64,000 nt of DNA. Origin: Caenorhabditis remanei. Its lineage: Eukaryota > Nematoda > Chromadorea > Rhabditida > Rhabditidae. Numbering within the stretch: position 1 is the stretch's first letter; every line of letters begins with the position of its first letter. This document shows positions 45,308-57,479 of the stretch, in pieces. The DNA lies in the NCBI RefSeq assembly GCF_010183535.1, contig NC_071331.1, forward strand, positions 13,764,001-13,828,000, given 5' to 3'. The notes under the pieces are model-generated. The model did no database searches. It was not told where the DNA came from and saw only the letters and a list, made by a program, of their open reading frames with translations. Made by a program: the position numbers and the translations under genes.

Positions 45308-47427
45308 ATGCACATATTTGATTCCTTCTTTCCATTATTTTTTCTAGTTTTCTGTAGTTCAGTAGTTGATTCGACGGTTATATCAACATCATTCGGACAG
45401 TTAGATGGTGATGAAATAGGAGAATTTCACTTATTCAAAAAAGTTCCATTTGCAAAACCACCTCTGGGAGAATTACGCTTTCAGAGACCAGAGCCAGCGA
45501 ATTCGTGGACTGGTATTAGAAATGCAAAAGGTTGAAAACGTCGAATTAGTATTTTTCAAATACGTGATATCGTTCCAGAATACGGTCCTGCTTGTTTTTC
45601 AAACTCTTCAGTCACAAAAACCAAACAAAAATGGTTAGATGAGGACTGTCTACATATAAATATTTTCACTTCTGAAAACTGTTTGGTAAGAAACAAAGGT
45701 GGTTAGAGTCTATTCTTCTGATTCCAGAAATCAAAAGACTGCCCTGTGGTGGATTATATTCACGGAGGGGCTCTTCATTATGATTCTGCTGTTATGTTCA
45801 ATGACACATTTATTCTGAATACTTTTGTCAGTCAAGGTATGACTCGATTCTCTTCCAATATTTCAACGATTTCTTAAATTTTCAGATGTTGTATTTGTTA
45901 TTCCTGCCTTCCGTCTGGGAATTTTCTCACATTTTGTCGTCGAGAATCAAGAAATCGCTCCAAATAATTTGGCTCTTTATGGTTTTTAGAGCGCAGGCCA
46001 GCTAATTGAGATACAATTTTCCAATTTTCCAGACATACTGCTAGCCATGGAATTCATAAAATCAGAAATTCACAATTTTGGAGGTGACAGTAATCGAGTA
46101 ACACTTTTGGGCCACTCGTTTGGAGGGACTGTTGCTGCAATGTTAAGTTTTAGTACTGAAGTGAACAAAGATTTAAGGTAGATCTGGAATTCCTTTTTTT
46201 GAACTTTTGGAGTTTTTAGCCTGTTCCAACAATACATCAGTATGTCTGCACCGTCTAACTTTGAACCTTTGGAATTTCAAAAGGAGAAAACGATCAGATT
46301 TGCAGAACATGCAAATTGTATTCCAAAGAAATCAAAACATCATTTGACAAAGAAGCAAACAGAATTGTACATGAGAAACTGTTTACAGAAAATTGATTCG
46401 ATGGAACTTCTCAGGTGAATCTGTTGTTGTTATCTCGTCCCATTCTAAAATGTTTTCTTTTCAGAATACAGAGAAGTTTGGAAGATGCAAAATTCCCAAC
46501 TTATGGGGGCGCGATTCTCCGTGGACCCATTTTCCAGGACGTTCCAGATAAGAACTTTATGGATAGTCCAAAGAATGTTTCAGCATTAATCGGATGTATA
46601 AAATATGAAGTTTTAGTTTTCGGAAGTTATGATGATATCGGAAAATCTTTACTTTTTGAAAATGCTGAAGAAATCAACAAAAAGTATCAAGCGGACAAGA
46701 AAAATGGGGAAATTGGTAAGATAATTCAAGGGTTGTTTGGAATTTTATTACCAAATTTCTAGAGTTTTTCGGAAAAAGTTTCGGAAATGTTCGTGACGAG
46801 ACCCAAGAAATGATAGTTCAAACCAGGACAAGAGTAAACAGACTTCTGGAAAACGGAGTACCGGCCTATCAATACGAATTCACATATCCAAAACATGCGG
46901 ATCACACAGATGACCTTTTCTTCATAATGGGAGTTCACCCATTCGAGGAAGATGAAAATGAGAAAAACATAGGAAATGTCTACAGAGAGTCTTTTATAAA
47001 TTTCGTAAAAACTGGGAAGCCAGGGAACGGATTCGAAATGTCGGACATGAAAACTTCGTCTTATTTTGAGATATATTGGAATGAAACATCTGGAGAAAGG
47101 CCGAAAATGAAAACAGATTTCGAGGAAGGAGTGAGTTCCGAGTTTCCGATTTCAGAAATGAAATGCTAGTTTCAGATAATGGACTATTGGACGAGAGAAA
47201 TGGTTGAATTCGACGAAAATATAACAAAGTTTAAGAGAAAAAATCATGTGATACTTCCTTCCGTCCGTGCTCTTCCGATTGAATATTCTGTATTCCCTTT
47301 CTCATATTTCTTGTTTTTACTTGTTCCATTCTTAGGCGGTTTACTTGTTGCGAAGTATTGTTGTTCGGGCAATGAGAGAAACCTTTACATTCAATTAGAC
47401 GGAAATGATTATCCTGTTAAAAGTTGA
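45308..47427 (+). CDS. Membrane-anchored carboxylesterase (type B, alpha/beta-hydrolase)
   Basis: Nine exons (45308-45530, 45579-45685, 45728-45836, 45886-45981, 46033-46177, 46220-46414, 46465-46715, 46763-47130, 47176-47427) give about 581 residues, the normal size. Signal peptide, then VPFAKPPLGELRFQRPEP, the EDCLHINIF signature, oxyanion-hole HGGAL, nucleophile GHSFGG and the histidine motif ADHTDDLFFIMG. The usual acid Glu motif appears as SYDDIGKSLLF, so Asp probably replaces Glu. A C-terminal TM segment (FPFSYFLFLLVPFLGGLLVA) and short tail anchor it, extracellular side out. Predicted to hydrolyse esters; substrate unknown. Confidence 0.9.
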
Positions 47428-47565
47428 AGAAATACTTCAGCTTACATTAAGGTGCTATTTTAAATTTATGTTGTTATTTTTAAACTTGACAAGCTCCAAA
47501 TATTTAATTTGTAAATGAAGAAAACAATAATTTAGTGAAGGAGATAATAGTGCCAGTGATTCGCT

Positions 47566-48887
47566 TTAAGGTTTAGAAAGTTCTCCCGTAGAACTGGTCA
47601 ATGGTTTGGTTTTAGTGACACATGTGAAGAACTCTGAAAAAATAACTTATAAATAAACTGAAAATTCTTACTCAGTATAGTTTTTCTGTAATTCTCTACA
47701 ATAACCAATGTCGGAATTGGATCAACAGCCGGATAAATAGCAATTGTCATCGAAACAACTGCACTATAAACTCCCAAATCGATATCCAAGAACACGAATA
47801 AAAACATGATTGCAGCTGGAATATGCATCAAAACAAAAGGAATGAGTGTTTGAATGACAAGAGCATAGAACAATTGTCTCTGAAGTTTTTGGAATTTGGC
47901 GGAAGCTGATGTTGTGGCGACGAGACGATTGATTCGATCATAACACAGGTAACCGAAAATAAGGACAATTATAATTGATGAGACCTGAAATACAAAATTA
48001 GAAACCGGGAATTAGTGGATTCTGTCTAATAACAAGGAAAACTACTTCCCAGTTCGGCTGATCTATGGCGGAACTAGTTATTTCTTTTTTATGATTCCTA
48101 AACTCACAATGGTAGCAGAGATAACTCCTAATCCAATAAATGGCATTACATGCAACTTGAGTGATCCGTCGTCCATCTTCTCATACAAAAACGGCCCCAA
48201 ATATATGTATTCATCGAATTCAAGTTCAAAAATCTCTTTCACATTTTCTCTGGAATCATAAAATTAAATCATAAACTGGTCTGAAGATTTTACCTGATGA
48301 ATTTGGTGGTTGATTCATTTGGTGCCGAGAGGAAATATCCAGTACATACCCAAGTGAGTCCATACCAGAGAGGAATTGAAAACCATATCCAAATTTTCCA
48401 GCCATTAAATGATTGTAATAAGGGGTTTCTGAAATTTTCTAGTTGAAAAAGAGTTATTTTTCGAGCGACTCACTCTGTAACAACAAGCCAACGATAGACG
48501 AAATGAACAGCGAATACTGCCATTGAAGCACCGAAGAATCCCCAATAACAAGAGTTTAGGACAGTTAGACCAGCCGGTCCGAATAATTTATGCTGGATTC
48601 CGACGATTACCAAAAAGGTTGGACCATGGGAATAATGTTGCTGAAGTTGTACTCTGACAGATCTTGTTACTTGTTTTCTCTTGATTTACCGGTACAAGAA
48701 TCACATCCAAAATTGAATAAAAAATCTCGAATACAGAGATATAAATCATCAGCCACTTGTATGCTCCTAATGACTTTGGTGACTTTGTCAAAACCAATAA
48801 TATCAAAAAACTGTTGATTGTGATTGAGAAGACTGCGGAGACGTCTTGAATGAGTTTGAGTAATTCACTCCATTGTTTGCCAAGCAT
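47566..48887 (-). CDS. Seven-TM chemoreceptor, Str type (receptor 8)
   Basis: Six minus-strand exons (48887-48690, 48640-48474, 48428-48294, 48249-48108, 47984-47672, 47633-47566) give about 340 residues. Motifs: TKSPKSLGAYKWLMIYISVF, VHFVYRWLVVTEN, LFYALVIQTLIPFVLMHIP, PAVDPIPTLVIVENYRKT. Exon 2 must start at CAACATTATTCC after ACTTCAG; an earlier CAG at 48661 would shift frame. Very close to receptor 9, from which it differs mainly in the short C-terminal tail and in intron lengths. Confidence 0.9.
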
Positions 48888-49174
48888 TCTGAAAAAAAGG
48901 GGTTGATTAGAAGAGAAGTTGAATAGTTACGGACGGTTTCAGACTTTTTTTTTGAAAAGTATCCAAAAAACGCTACTTTTTATAATAAAAATTTTCCAGA
49001 CATATTTTGAATATCCGCTCATTGTCTATATGAAATATACTTTATTTCGAGCGGATTTGATTTCAAAAGTACTCAAAAAGTGAGATCATCTGTCCATCAA
49101 ATCTCAGAGATAACAAAATGAATTCTGATTGAAAATCGTGGAGCACAACCCCGGTTAAATAATAGGTAGTTGGT
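48888..49174. other. Spacer upstream of receptor 8
   Basis: Contains the receptor 8 promoter on the minus strand. No other feature seen. Confidence 0.35.
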
Positions 49175-49402
49175 CAGAAATTGCGAGCAACACCGTGTAC
49201 AATTCGTGTTTTTTGTATCTCGTCAATCGTATTACTCTTATTTTTCATCTTCAATTACTCATCGGATGCGGTATTTCAGATATCTGATTCATCTCCATCT
49301 CGAAGTAAACCAGAAATCAAGGATACTGTAGAAATGAATACAGAGAATCGTCTGGTTATAGGTGTTGTTATTTCGCAGTTTGTATCGTTTTATCGTACAA
49401 TT
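49175..49402 (+). other. Possible orphan exon with a signal-anchor
   Basis: After a GTCAG at 49170-49174 an open frame encodes a hydrophobic segment (FCISSIVLLLFFIFNYSS) followed by a Ser/Glu-rich stem, the layout of a type II membrane enzyme N-terminus. No ATG and no catalytic part follow; DNA further right is transposon. Could be a gene remnant or chance. Confidence 0.25.
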
Positions 49403-49580
49403 TCCGTATTTTAATAATCTATTAGTCGTTGGGTAGGTGTGTGTGTTTTATGTCATCAGCCGTAGTTTTCCAGTCTCGAGATTAATTCAATTCCGATAAT
49501 CAACATACACCAGACAATCTGAATCTCATTAACACTGCTTGTGAAAAATCGTAGAATTGAACAGTAGTTTTTTTCAAATA

Positions 49581-50818
49581 TTAGGTTGGCAAGAAAGTTT
49601 TTGTGCATGACTCAAGTTGTTTTTACTCAAACAGGAAGCATTCCAAATACCAAACATAGTAACCATCTTAGTCCACAACTGTCTCCAATTTACTGGATAG
49701 GTTCCCGATATCGTCCTGGCAGATCTCCGGTTGTTTCGAAGCAAAATAGACTTCCACCCATTTTTCGACTTGACTTCAAGTATCGAAGTCCTGTTCAGCG
49801 GCAGAGCACTGAATTACCCCGAATTTATAGTAATTCGTTAGAAGAAGGTCCGAGCTTTAATTTGCATAATTAAAAACTATTTTCCAATAATAGGTGAGAA
49901 AATATTTTGTCGGGTATGCAACTAGCGGATATGCAACATTATGGAGGTGGCAGACTTTTTGACCGTGTGGAGCTGAAGACTCACGTATAGTTTTGATTTT
50001 TTGCACACAAAAAGAACAGAAGTAGACAATTATTTTTTCACATTTTCCAATCATATACGTTGTGTTGGGTCCTCCACATTAGGGTCATTATTTTCTTTGG
50101 GTATGATTCCCTTTTGATGATGTCTACCAGCGTTTGATCAACGACAAGTCGGTGGGTTTCCCTGGGGTAGTTTATGTGCAATACCCACTCTCTATCAGTG
50201 ATACCCAAATGGTTAAGTCGATTGAAATTTGAAAGAGGAGATAGAATTCGAAGCCGCAGGTCTACCCTTCACTGAACGCGGATCTTAGCCAAAATATGAC
50301 TGTTCAATGTCTCTTTTTTTATTGTTGCCGACACATTTCAAAAAGTTTCCAATTGTGTTATAAGTAGTAGTGATTATCATTGTTAATTCACAGGAAGATT
50401 GAGATGGAAACTCTCCTTCTACAGCTCACAGCATGTACAAATCCTATTCATATGCACTTTTAGTACGTGGAACTTCGACCACAGAAAAATCGCATTTCTC
50501 AAAGTTTGTAACTTAATTACTTATAGTGTGCCAAAAGAAGAATTCATCCTTGTAAACTTTTCCTGTTGGTTGCACAAATTTTGAAATGTTGGTATTAGAT
50601 GGAAAGCGGAAATAAAAATATTGCTGTAAGAGTTGTCGGTCAAGAATAAAGATAGACATGGCTCTTGCAGAAGAGAAGCGTCGGGGGGAATTCCTGACTG
50701 CTATCAGAATCACAGAGAGTTTATCTAACAAAGGGTATGCGTAGTTGGTTTTGATTCTTGTCGATTGACTGGCAGCATTCGAAACAAAACATGCACAAAA
50801 ACTTTCTTGCCAACCTAA
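49581..50818. mobile_element. Mariner-like element, 1.24 kb, perfect 29-bp terminal inverted repeats
   Basis: Ends are TTAGGTTGGCAAGAAAG… and its exact complement over 29 bp, each bordered by TA (49579-49580 and 50819-50820), the target duplication of Tc1/mariner elements. Length fits a full mariner, but no frame with the DDE/D catalytic pattern is recognisable; the longest frames (49586-49873 plus, 50513-50830 minus) show no transposase motif. Likely an inactive element with conserved ends. Confidence 0.8.
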
Positions 50819-50840
50819 TATATGAACCATACAACTGAAT

Positions 50841-50912
50841 CACGGCCTCCTGCAGAGGCCCTCTCAAAGTACTGCGCGCAGTGTATTGAGAGGGCCTCCG
50901 CTGGAGGCCGTG
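50841..50912. repeat. 72-bp near-perfect palindrome
   Basis: CACGGCCTCC… pairs with …GGAGGCCGTG, continues through GAGGCCCTCTCAA / TTGAGAGGGCCTC, and the centre ACTGCGCGCAGT is itself palindromic. GC-rich against AT-rich surroundings, 23 bp beyond the mariner-like element. Could form a hairpin; might be a compact non-autonomous element. Confidence 0.8.
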
Positions 50913-51996
50913 CTGAATGAAATAGGAATCGATTAAATACCAGCTGGAAGCAAAAATGTGACAGGAAATGTTATCTGAGAAAGAACAAGATGTGATTCCT
51001 CGTCTATCTGGAAATCAGAATTTTCTTATTGTAAAAGTGGTCCTGCTTTGGGTAAGACATTTAAAACTTCAATCTTATTGGGGTTTTGTCATTATTTTGT
51101 TATAAAAAACTTGCTAGCTGACTTGCAAGGTTTCGACCTTTAAGCAGGACGATGATCTCTTACTCTTGTTTAGACAATTATAAACTCAAGAAAAATATCA
51201 ACACCTTTGGTATGTTCTCAATTCACGAACTGTTTTTTTTTCAAAATAAGATATGTCGAAAGTTAAAAAGCTCAAAACTCAATATATTAATCTCCCATTC
51301 AACCAAACTTGTCTCAATTTCAGGTTCTTTTCGTTCGTTTTCATAACTAGTACTTCTCAGATCTCTAAAATATTCTCATTTTTATTAACTCAAAAAAAAA
51401 ACAGATATGACTGAAACTAAAACATCACTTATGAAATAGAAAGCATCAAACCTTTTCAATAAAAAGTTCATCTCCAGTGTTAAATTTTTGATCTTTTTGA
51501 GTTAATCTCATTACCAAAACGCGTTTTCTTCAAATCGAACATCTTCTCATTGTATAACGTTTCAATGAACTCATCTCCAGAAAATTTCTGATCTCAGTGA
51601 TAATCTTGTTATCATAAAGTCTATTGACTACATTAATTCCATTTGACAAAAGTGCATTTAGTCTCGTTTTCATGAATGATTTATTTGGCGAAGGACAAAC
51701 CACTTATACAACAACCGGGAATGATCTATCTTTTGCTCAAACATTTTCATGTGGTTTGTGCTCGAATACGTAGACAGACTCATAGAGTACAACAACTTGT
51801 TATTGAGGTATGGTCTACTCCAAATCCTAGGAAAAACAAATTACCGGGGTTCTGCGGGCTGAAGTTATACAATTTCATTTTAGTTTTCTCAGTAAAGACT
51901 TTATAAAAATATCTATAAAAATATAAATATCGATTCACAAGTGCATTGTCGCTTCAGTTCGAGGAATAAATATAGTCGGCTGTATTGTTGTTGTTA
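50913..51996. other. Gene-poor stretch
   Basis: About 1.1 kb, AT-rich. No coding feature supported; the open frame at 51676-51906 shows no motif. Confidence 0.4.
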
Positions 51997-53411
51997 CTAG
52001 AAGTGGTTTTTTTTGAAACATCCAAAAAATTCTGAAAGCCAAAGTGAGATTTTGCAGTCTTTAGAGAAAACTCATTTACTCAGTATAGTTTTTCTGTAAT
52101 TTTCTACAATAACCAATGTCGGAATGGGATCAACAGCCGGATAAATAGCAATTGTCATTGAAACAACTGCACTATAAACACCCAAATCGATATCCAAGAA
52201 CACGAATAAAAACATGATTGCAGCAGGAATATGCATCAAAATGAAAGGAACAAGAGTTTGAATGACGAGAGCATAGAACAATTGTCTCTGAAGATATCTC
52301 ATTTTGGCTGAATTCACTGTCGTCACAACGATATTGTTGATTCGAACATAGCAGAGGCATCCAAACAAAAGAACAATAATTATTGATGAGATCTGGAATG
52401 ATTGGAAAAATTCTGACAACTCGTTGTCAACTTACAATTGTAGCTGAAATTATCCCCAAACCAATGAACGGAACAATATGTAAAATCACTGTTCCATTTT
52501 CCATCCGCTCATACAAAAACGGACCCAGATAAATATATTCATCGAATTCAAGTTCAAAGATCTCTTTCACATTTTCCCTAGAAAACCAATATGATAAATA
52601 CACGGTCTGTTGACGGAAGGTGTTAAAGGCGCATCTAGTTTGTTCGAAATGATCTCGAAGCGGAAGACAGGATTTTCAGTTCTTTTCAGACCTGCAAAGC
52701 TCGAAAATTCGGCATTTGATCATTTGAGTTAGATGCCCTTTTTAAAACACCCTCCGGCAGCAGATCGTGAATTTATGTTGAGTGTCAAATGTTTGTAATG
52801 AGAAATGTTACCTAATAAACTTGGAAGTTGAGTCATTTGGTGCCGAAAGAAAATATCCAGTACAAACCCAAGTGAGTCCGTACCAGAGAGGAATTGAAAA
52901 CCAAATCCAAATTTTCCAACCATTGAATGTCCCCAGGAGAGGATTTCTAGAAATTTTAAGTAAGAGATGAAAAACTGACAAAGCAAAGAATATGTATAGT
53001 CACTCTGAAACTACCAGCCATCTATAAACAAAATGAACTGCAAAAACCGCCATCGAAGCTCCAAAACATCCCCAATAGAATGAGTTGAGTACAGTGAGAT
53101 CTGCTGGACCAAACAGTTTATCTTTAGTTCCAACTATCACTAAAAACGTTGGTCCATGAGAATAATGTTGCTGGAAAAGAATACTATTCGTATGAATTAA
53201 TTTTGACAACTACCGGTACTAAAACAACATCCAAAATGGAATAAAATATTTCAAAAACTGAAATATATATCATTAACCATTTGTAGGCTCCCAATTGTTT
53301 CGGAGATTTTGTCAGAATCATAAACATTAGAAAACTGTTTATAACCAGAGAGAAGCCAGCAGAGATGTCTTGAATTAACTTCAAAAGGTAACGCCATTGC
53401 TTTCCGAGCAT
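51997..53411 (-). CDS. Seven-TM chemoreceptor, Str type (receptor 9)
   Basis: Six minus-strand exons (53411-53214, 53170-53004, 52946-52812, 52577-52436, 52392-52080, 52031-51997) give about 329 residues. TM6-TM7 (LFYALVIQTLVPFILMHIP, PAVDPIPTLVIVENYRKT) is almost identical to receptor 8, as is the DVVLVPQHYSHGPTFLVIV segment. Intron 3 is expanded to 234 nt. The C-terminal tail is very short (FFGCFKKNHF), shorter than in receptor 8, and the stop lies early in the last exon. Confidence 0.9.
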
Positions 53412-53801
53412 TCTGAAAAATTCAAGAAAACGAAAAAAGGAAAGAAGTCAGACTGTTTAAATGGAGGTAGTCATGTTCAGTATTTATTAAGAAACAGGAA
53501 AACGGAGGAAATTAGAAAAATACATATAGAACCGAGTTTTCTTCTATCTTGGCAGACTCAAGAGAAATGAATATACTATTACGAAAGCGATCAGTTCTAT
53601 TCTGAAAACAAAAATAAGAAACTTTTCAATTACTACAGTTCCAAAGTTAATAATACAATTTTTGTGTTTCCATTGTTTCTGGTTTCCTAGTTTAAAAACG
53701 GATACACAAGTTTGTGTTTTTTTTCATAATTATAGAAAAGTAAACTGAGAATCAACAAAATTTTTGTTATAATTTAATTATAAGAAGAGCCAAAACATGA
53801 A
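53412..53801. other. Spacer between receptor 9 and the lectin gene
   Basis: No gene seen; holds the receptor 9 promoter (minus strand) and the 3' end of the lectin gene. Confidence 0.35.
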
Positions 53802-55018
53802 TTATCCGGCTTCTTTTCCGCATGCGTAGCCACGTATCTCGTTTCCATTGGGATCCAAATATGAATTGCATCTAGAATTTGATGTTTTCTTTTTTTTTTA
53901 AGAGATTAATCATTTGTAAATAACTCACAAAACGTCATCAATTAATTTCTGATTCGGTCTGATCCACATGACAAGACAATCCTGATAGATATCCGATAAC
54001 TCATATCGTAAACCATCTGGATTGTGCTCCGTCCAACTGAGTCCTTCTTTCTTTGAGAGTTGTTTATCAGTGAAATTGAATCCTGCCAGTCCACCACATC
54101 CTGCCGGAAACTGCTTCACTCCGATCAGTTGACATCCCTTTCTTCGAACTCCGTTTATCCAAACTTTCGTCAATCCATCCACATTAAAAGTTGTACTTGC
54201 AATATCTAAATCAATTGTTGAACCTTTTTACAATCTTTGTGAACTAACTCCATAGATAATCTCGTTCTGCTGTACTCTCTAATCCTGTTAAAACTGCTCC
54301 TTGCTTCTCACATTTTTTAGTTGCTTCCGTTTGATTCAAATATTCCGAATACAGTCTAACACACCATTCTCCAAGACTTCTCTTGAAGTAAACCCATTTA
54401 GACGGACAAACTTTTGATACTGGAAGCAAATAGGAAACAATCGAAGCTGCTAATGAATGATTTGACTTACTTTTATAAGTATACGACCATGATCCATTTT
54501 TCAAAAGTTGAGTTGAATAACTGTACCGGGTCAGATTGGAAGTGTTATTGAAGTTCGTCGTGTAAGTTCCTCTTTCAAATGTTTCGCATCCAGCTGATGG
54601 ATTCGATGTTGTCTAGAAACTGAAAGTTAAGCAACAACCTGGTTTCAACACCAAACTTTTAATGCAATCACGTCTCGTTCCTCGTCACTTTTCAGAATGC
54701 TTTTCAATTTTGTTATTTCACAAACTTGGCAGAATGAAGACAATTGTAAGGACATTCGAGCAATCTGAATCATTGTTAATTTCTCATCAGTGTAACTTTT
54801 AGCAGAATACCACACAAGTCTCATTTTTAGCACAAAAAACCAGGCAGTCATTCCATTTCAAAGTGAGAGTATGCCAATTACTGCAGCTAGCAGTTAAATC
54901 TTGACGAATCATCATTCCATTTGTCGCCTCCTGAATTGATTCTCATGGAAATGAAAACAAATTTGAATCAAATACTTACTGAGTATCGAATATTAAAAAA
55001 TAGCAAGATCAGCCACAT
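53802..55018 (-). CDS. CW-domain plus C-type lectin-like secreted protein
   Basis: Seven minus-strand exons (55018-54980, 54930-54811, 54764-54657, 54612-54471, 54419-54249, 54205-53929, 53871-53802) give about 308 residues. Signal peptide MWLILLFFNIRYS, then a CW/PAN-like domain (WNDCLVFCAKNETC … CQVCEITKLKSI … DVIALK), a Ser/Thr linker, and one C-type lectin domain: VCPSKWVYFKR, EWCVRLYSEYLNQTEA, GAVLTGLESTAERDYLW, WINGVRRKGCQ, YQDCLVMWI, ending GYACGKEAG. No EPN/WND carbohydrate motif is clear. A 46-nt intron (54765-54810) inside the CW domain must be removed; reading through it looks like a frameshift. Such clec genes are often induced by bacteria. Confidence 0.85.
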
Positions 55019-55293
55019 TTCAAAGTTACCGAAAGTGACAGGAAAGGAAGACTAGACATGGCTCCGATGTTTCCTAGACAAGAAGTTATAAAACTTTTCT
55101 CTATAAAAATAAAAAAGTTTTATTGTGACATCTTGTCTGGCAGTTTCTATATCCGTAGTCTCAGTATTTTACATTCTATGAAAGAAATTTAAACACTGAA
55201 AAAGATAAACCGGGAATAGCTTTGACGTTGAGAAAAAGTAACGTTGATTTAAAAATTCCCGAGTTTCACATTTTCTGAACAATGAAAATAATG

Positions 55294-56674
55294 TCACAAA
55301 ACAATCATACTAGACTGGTTATTATATCTCGATAAATCTGCATTCCGTTCGTTCTTGTAATCCTCGATTCCTTTTTTTGATCCGGGAATTCTGAATACCA
55401 GTGAAATAACCGATTTCACATAATCTGAAATATGATTGAAATTTGCCAGCAACTCTGCACACAGCTCACAAATAGTTGCATCTCTATAATTACGAATTAT
55501 GAAAATATTTGGTAGAGGATCGAGAGATGGATACAAAACAATTGTAATCGAAGGTATTTGTCCGAGTAGTTCACAAGATCTGTCCATGAACGTGGCAATG
55601 AAAATAAAAAATGCAGGAGTGTGCATCAAGATGATTGGAATGAGTGTTTGGAAGAATAGAGCATAAAATAATTGAGTCTGAAGGTTTTTGAACTGAGAAG
55701 ACTGAGAAGTAGTGGGAAGGACTGTCTTCATATGAATATAGCATTTGTATCCGTAGGATAGAATGACCATAATTGATACAAACTGGAATTATTGTTCTTT
55801 CTTTCTATAGAATTTCGACAAATCTCACATTTGCAGCCAGCATACATCCAATCCCAATGAATGGTCTCACACTGAAATAGTTTGTTCCATTCACTGTTCT
55901 GGGAAAAAAGTACGTTCCAATGTAGGAAACTTGATTTATTGAGTGATTGGTTTTTGACAGATATTCTTGTCTGAAAATCAGAAAGTTCTGCAAGAGTTCC
56001 AAGAACCAATTAAAAGCTTTCTGCTATTATTAGTCCAAAACTCACTCTAAAAGCAAATCCCCGGCTGGATTCGCGGTAAGTGTCAAATTGATAACCACAC
56101 TCCATAATAGTCCAAAAACAAAAGGAAAAAACAACCAAATTATGAACTTCCACGAGACGAATGTTGACTGGAGGGAGTGACTGAAACACTACAATATTGC
56201 CCGAATAGGGTAACGTGAGATGTGTTGTACCCTGTTACAGTCACGTATCTGTAGACGAAATGGATTGCGAATATGGCAATTGAAGTGCCGTACATAGAGC
56301 TGAACATTACTGAAAGCTGGTGATTGAAAGATAAGGAACATTTTTTCCACACGGACCTGTCGCTGAGAATATCAGACTGTCTGGAAGCACAGTTTTATCC
56401 GATTTTATCATAACGAAAAATGCTGAATCTTTACTGAATATTTCCTAAAAACACGGAAATTCTGAACATTTTCTAAAATTCATGTACTAACCGGTACTGT
56501 CAGCATATCCAAACTTGCATAAATCAACTCGAAAACTGATATATAAATCATCAAATACTTATATGTACCCAGTTTCTTTGGAGACTTGAAAGTTATAAGA
56601 AAAATCAAGAAAGCGTTATTAAAAACACCGATTCCTCCAGATATTTGTTGGCTGAGAGCATGATAATCGTACAT
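55294..56674 (-). CDS. Seven-TM chemoreceptor, Str type (receptor 10)
   Basis: Six minus-strand exons (56674-56492, 56444-56357, 56309-56231, 56180-56046, 55970-55829, 55782-55294) give about 371 residues. Motifs: FKSPKKLGTYKYLMIYISVF, IHFVYRYVTVTG, LFYALFFQTLIPIILMHTP, PSLDPLPNIFIIRNYRDA. The segment that is a 167-nt exon in receptors 4, 6, 8 and 9 is split here by an extra intron (88 + 79 = 167 nt), while the usual intron before the C-terminal tail is missing. The tail is long and charged, ending NNQSSMIVL. Confidence 0.88.
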
Positions 56675-57479
56675 CGTTTAGGAATTCCACTTTTTTATTG
56701 TCTTTCGCTTTGCGAAAAGGTTACTTCGTCGGAAAACACAACGAATGAAATTATAAAAAGTTGTACGATTTATGAAAAAAACAACGAAACGAGAAATGGC
56801 GACAAGCGTTGGTATAAAAGAGTTCATCTTCATCAATTGTCTAGGTGTGGTCCCCTTGAGATTCCAGATAATTTTCAGAAGATATCGTCGGAATTTTGTG
56901 TTATGTCCTCTCTTGTTTATGGTCGTTAGGCTATTAGTTTTCAGACACCGGTATGTGCAACCATTTTCATTTAGTTATTTAAAGAATGACGTAAAGTTTG
57001 TTATGAAGGAAGTGACGTCAACTGTAAAATGAACGAATACGAGGTGATGTTGTTTTGAAACTTCAAGATTTTAAGATTTCATGAACTCAAAGCATTTGGT
57101 TCAAAAAAAATTAGGTTCTCTGAATTCCCAGCTTTCTCTTTTTCAAGTTTTGTATGTCAAGAATATTCGCAAGATACCAATTTCATAAAAATCTGCACTC
57201 CCAGCAACCTCATTGATCTTACACAAACTATCTCTTCCTAGGGTATCTATTTGTTGTTCCCTTCATAAAAATGGTGAAGTGTCTCTCCTCGCTTTTTACC
57301 ACACCAGTGCTCAAAACATCACTTTCAAAAGTTTTACTCGTTTTTGATTTATTTACACTTATTCAAAAATAAATTATTCAGGTTAATGATAAAAATTGAT
57401 AAAATGATAAAACATCGCTTTCAATACCAAATTAATGGTGATGAACTTTTGTCTAGAATGCAGAGTTCAAAGTTGTTTC
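56675..57479. other. Intergenic stretch
   Basis: 0.8 kb without a supported gene; open frames at 56645-57032 on the plus strand have no family motif and overlap the receptor 10 promoter. Confidence 0.35.

Noticed and set aside
49586..49873. Possible gene inside the mariner-like element
   Set aside because: No transposase or other domain is recognisable, and the frame starts within the terminal repeat.
50230..50290. Possible tRNA-like B-box (ATTCGAA) segment
   Set aside because: No A-box at the proper distance and no cloverleaf could be drawn by eye.
54760..54850. Apparent frameshift with stop in the CW domain of the lectin gene
   Set aside because: A 46-nt intron (54765-54810, GTATTC to ATTCAG) removes the stop and restores a normal CW domain, and an upstream signal-peptide exon fits in phase.
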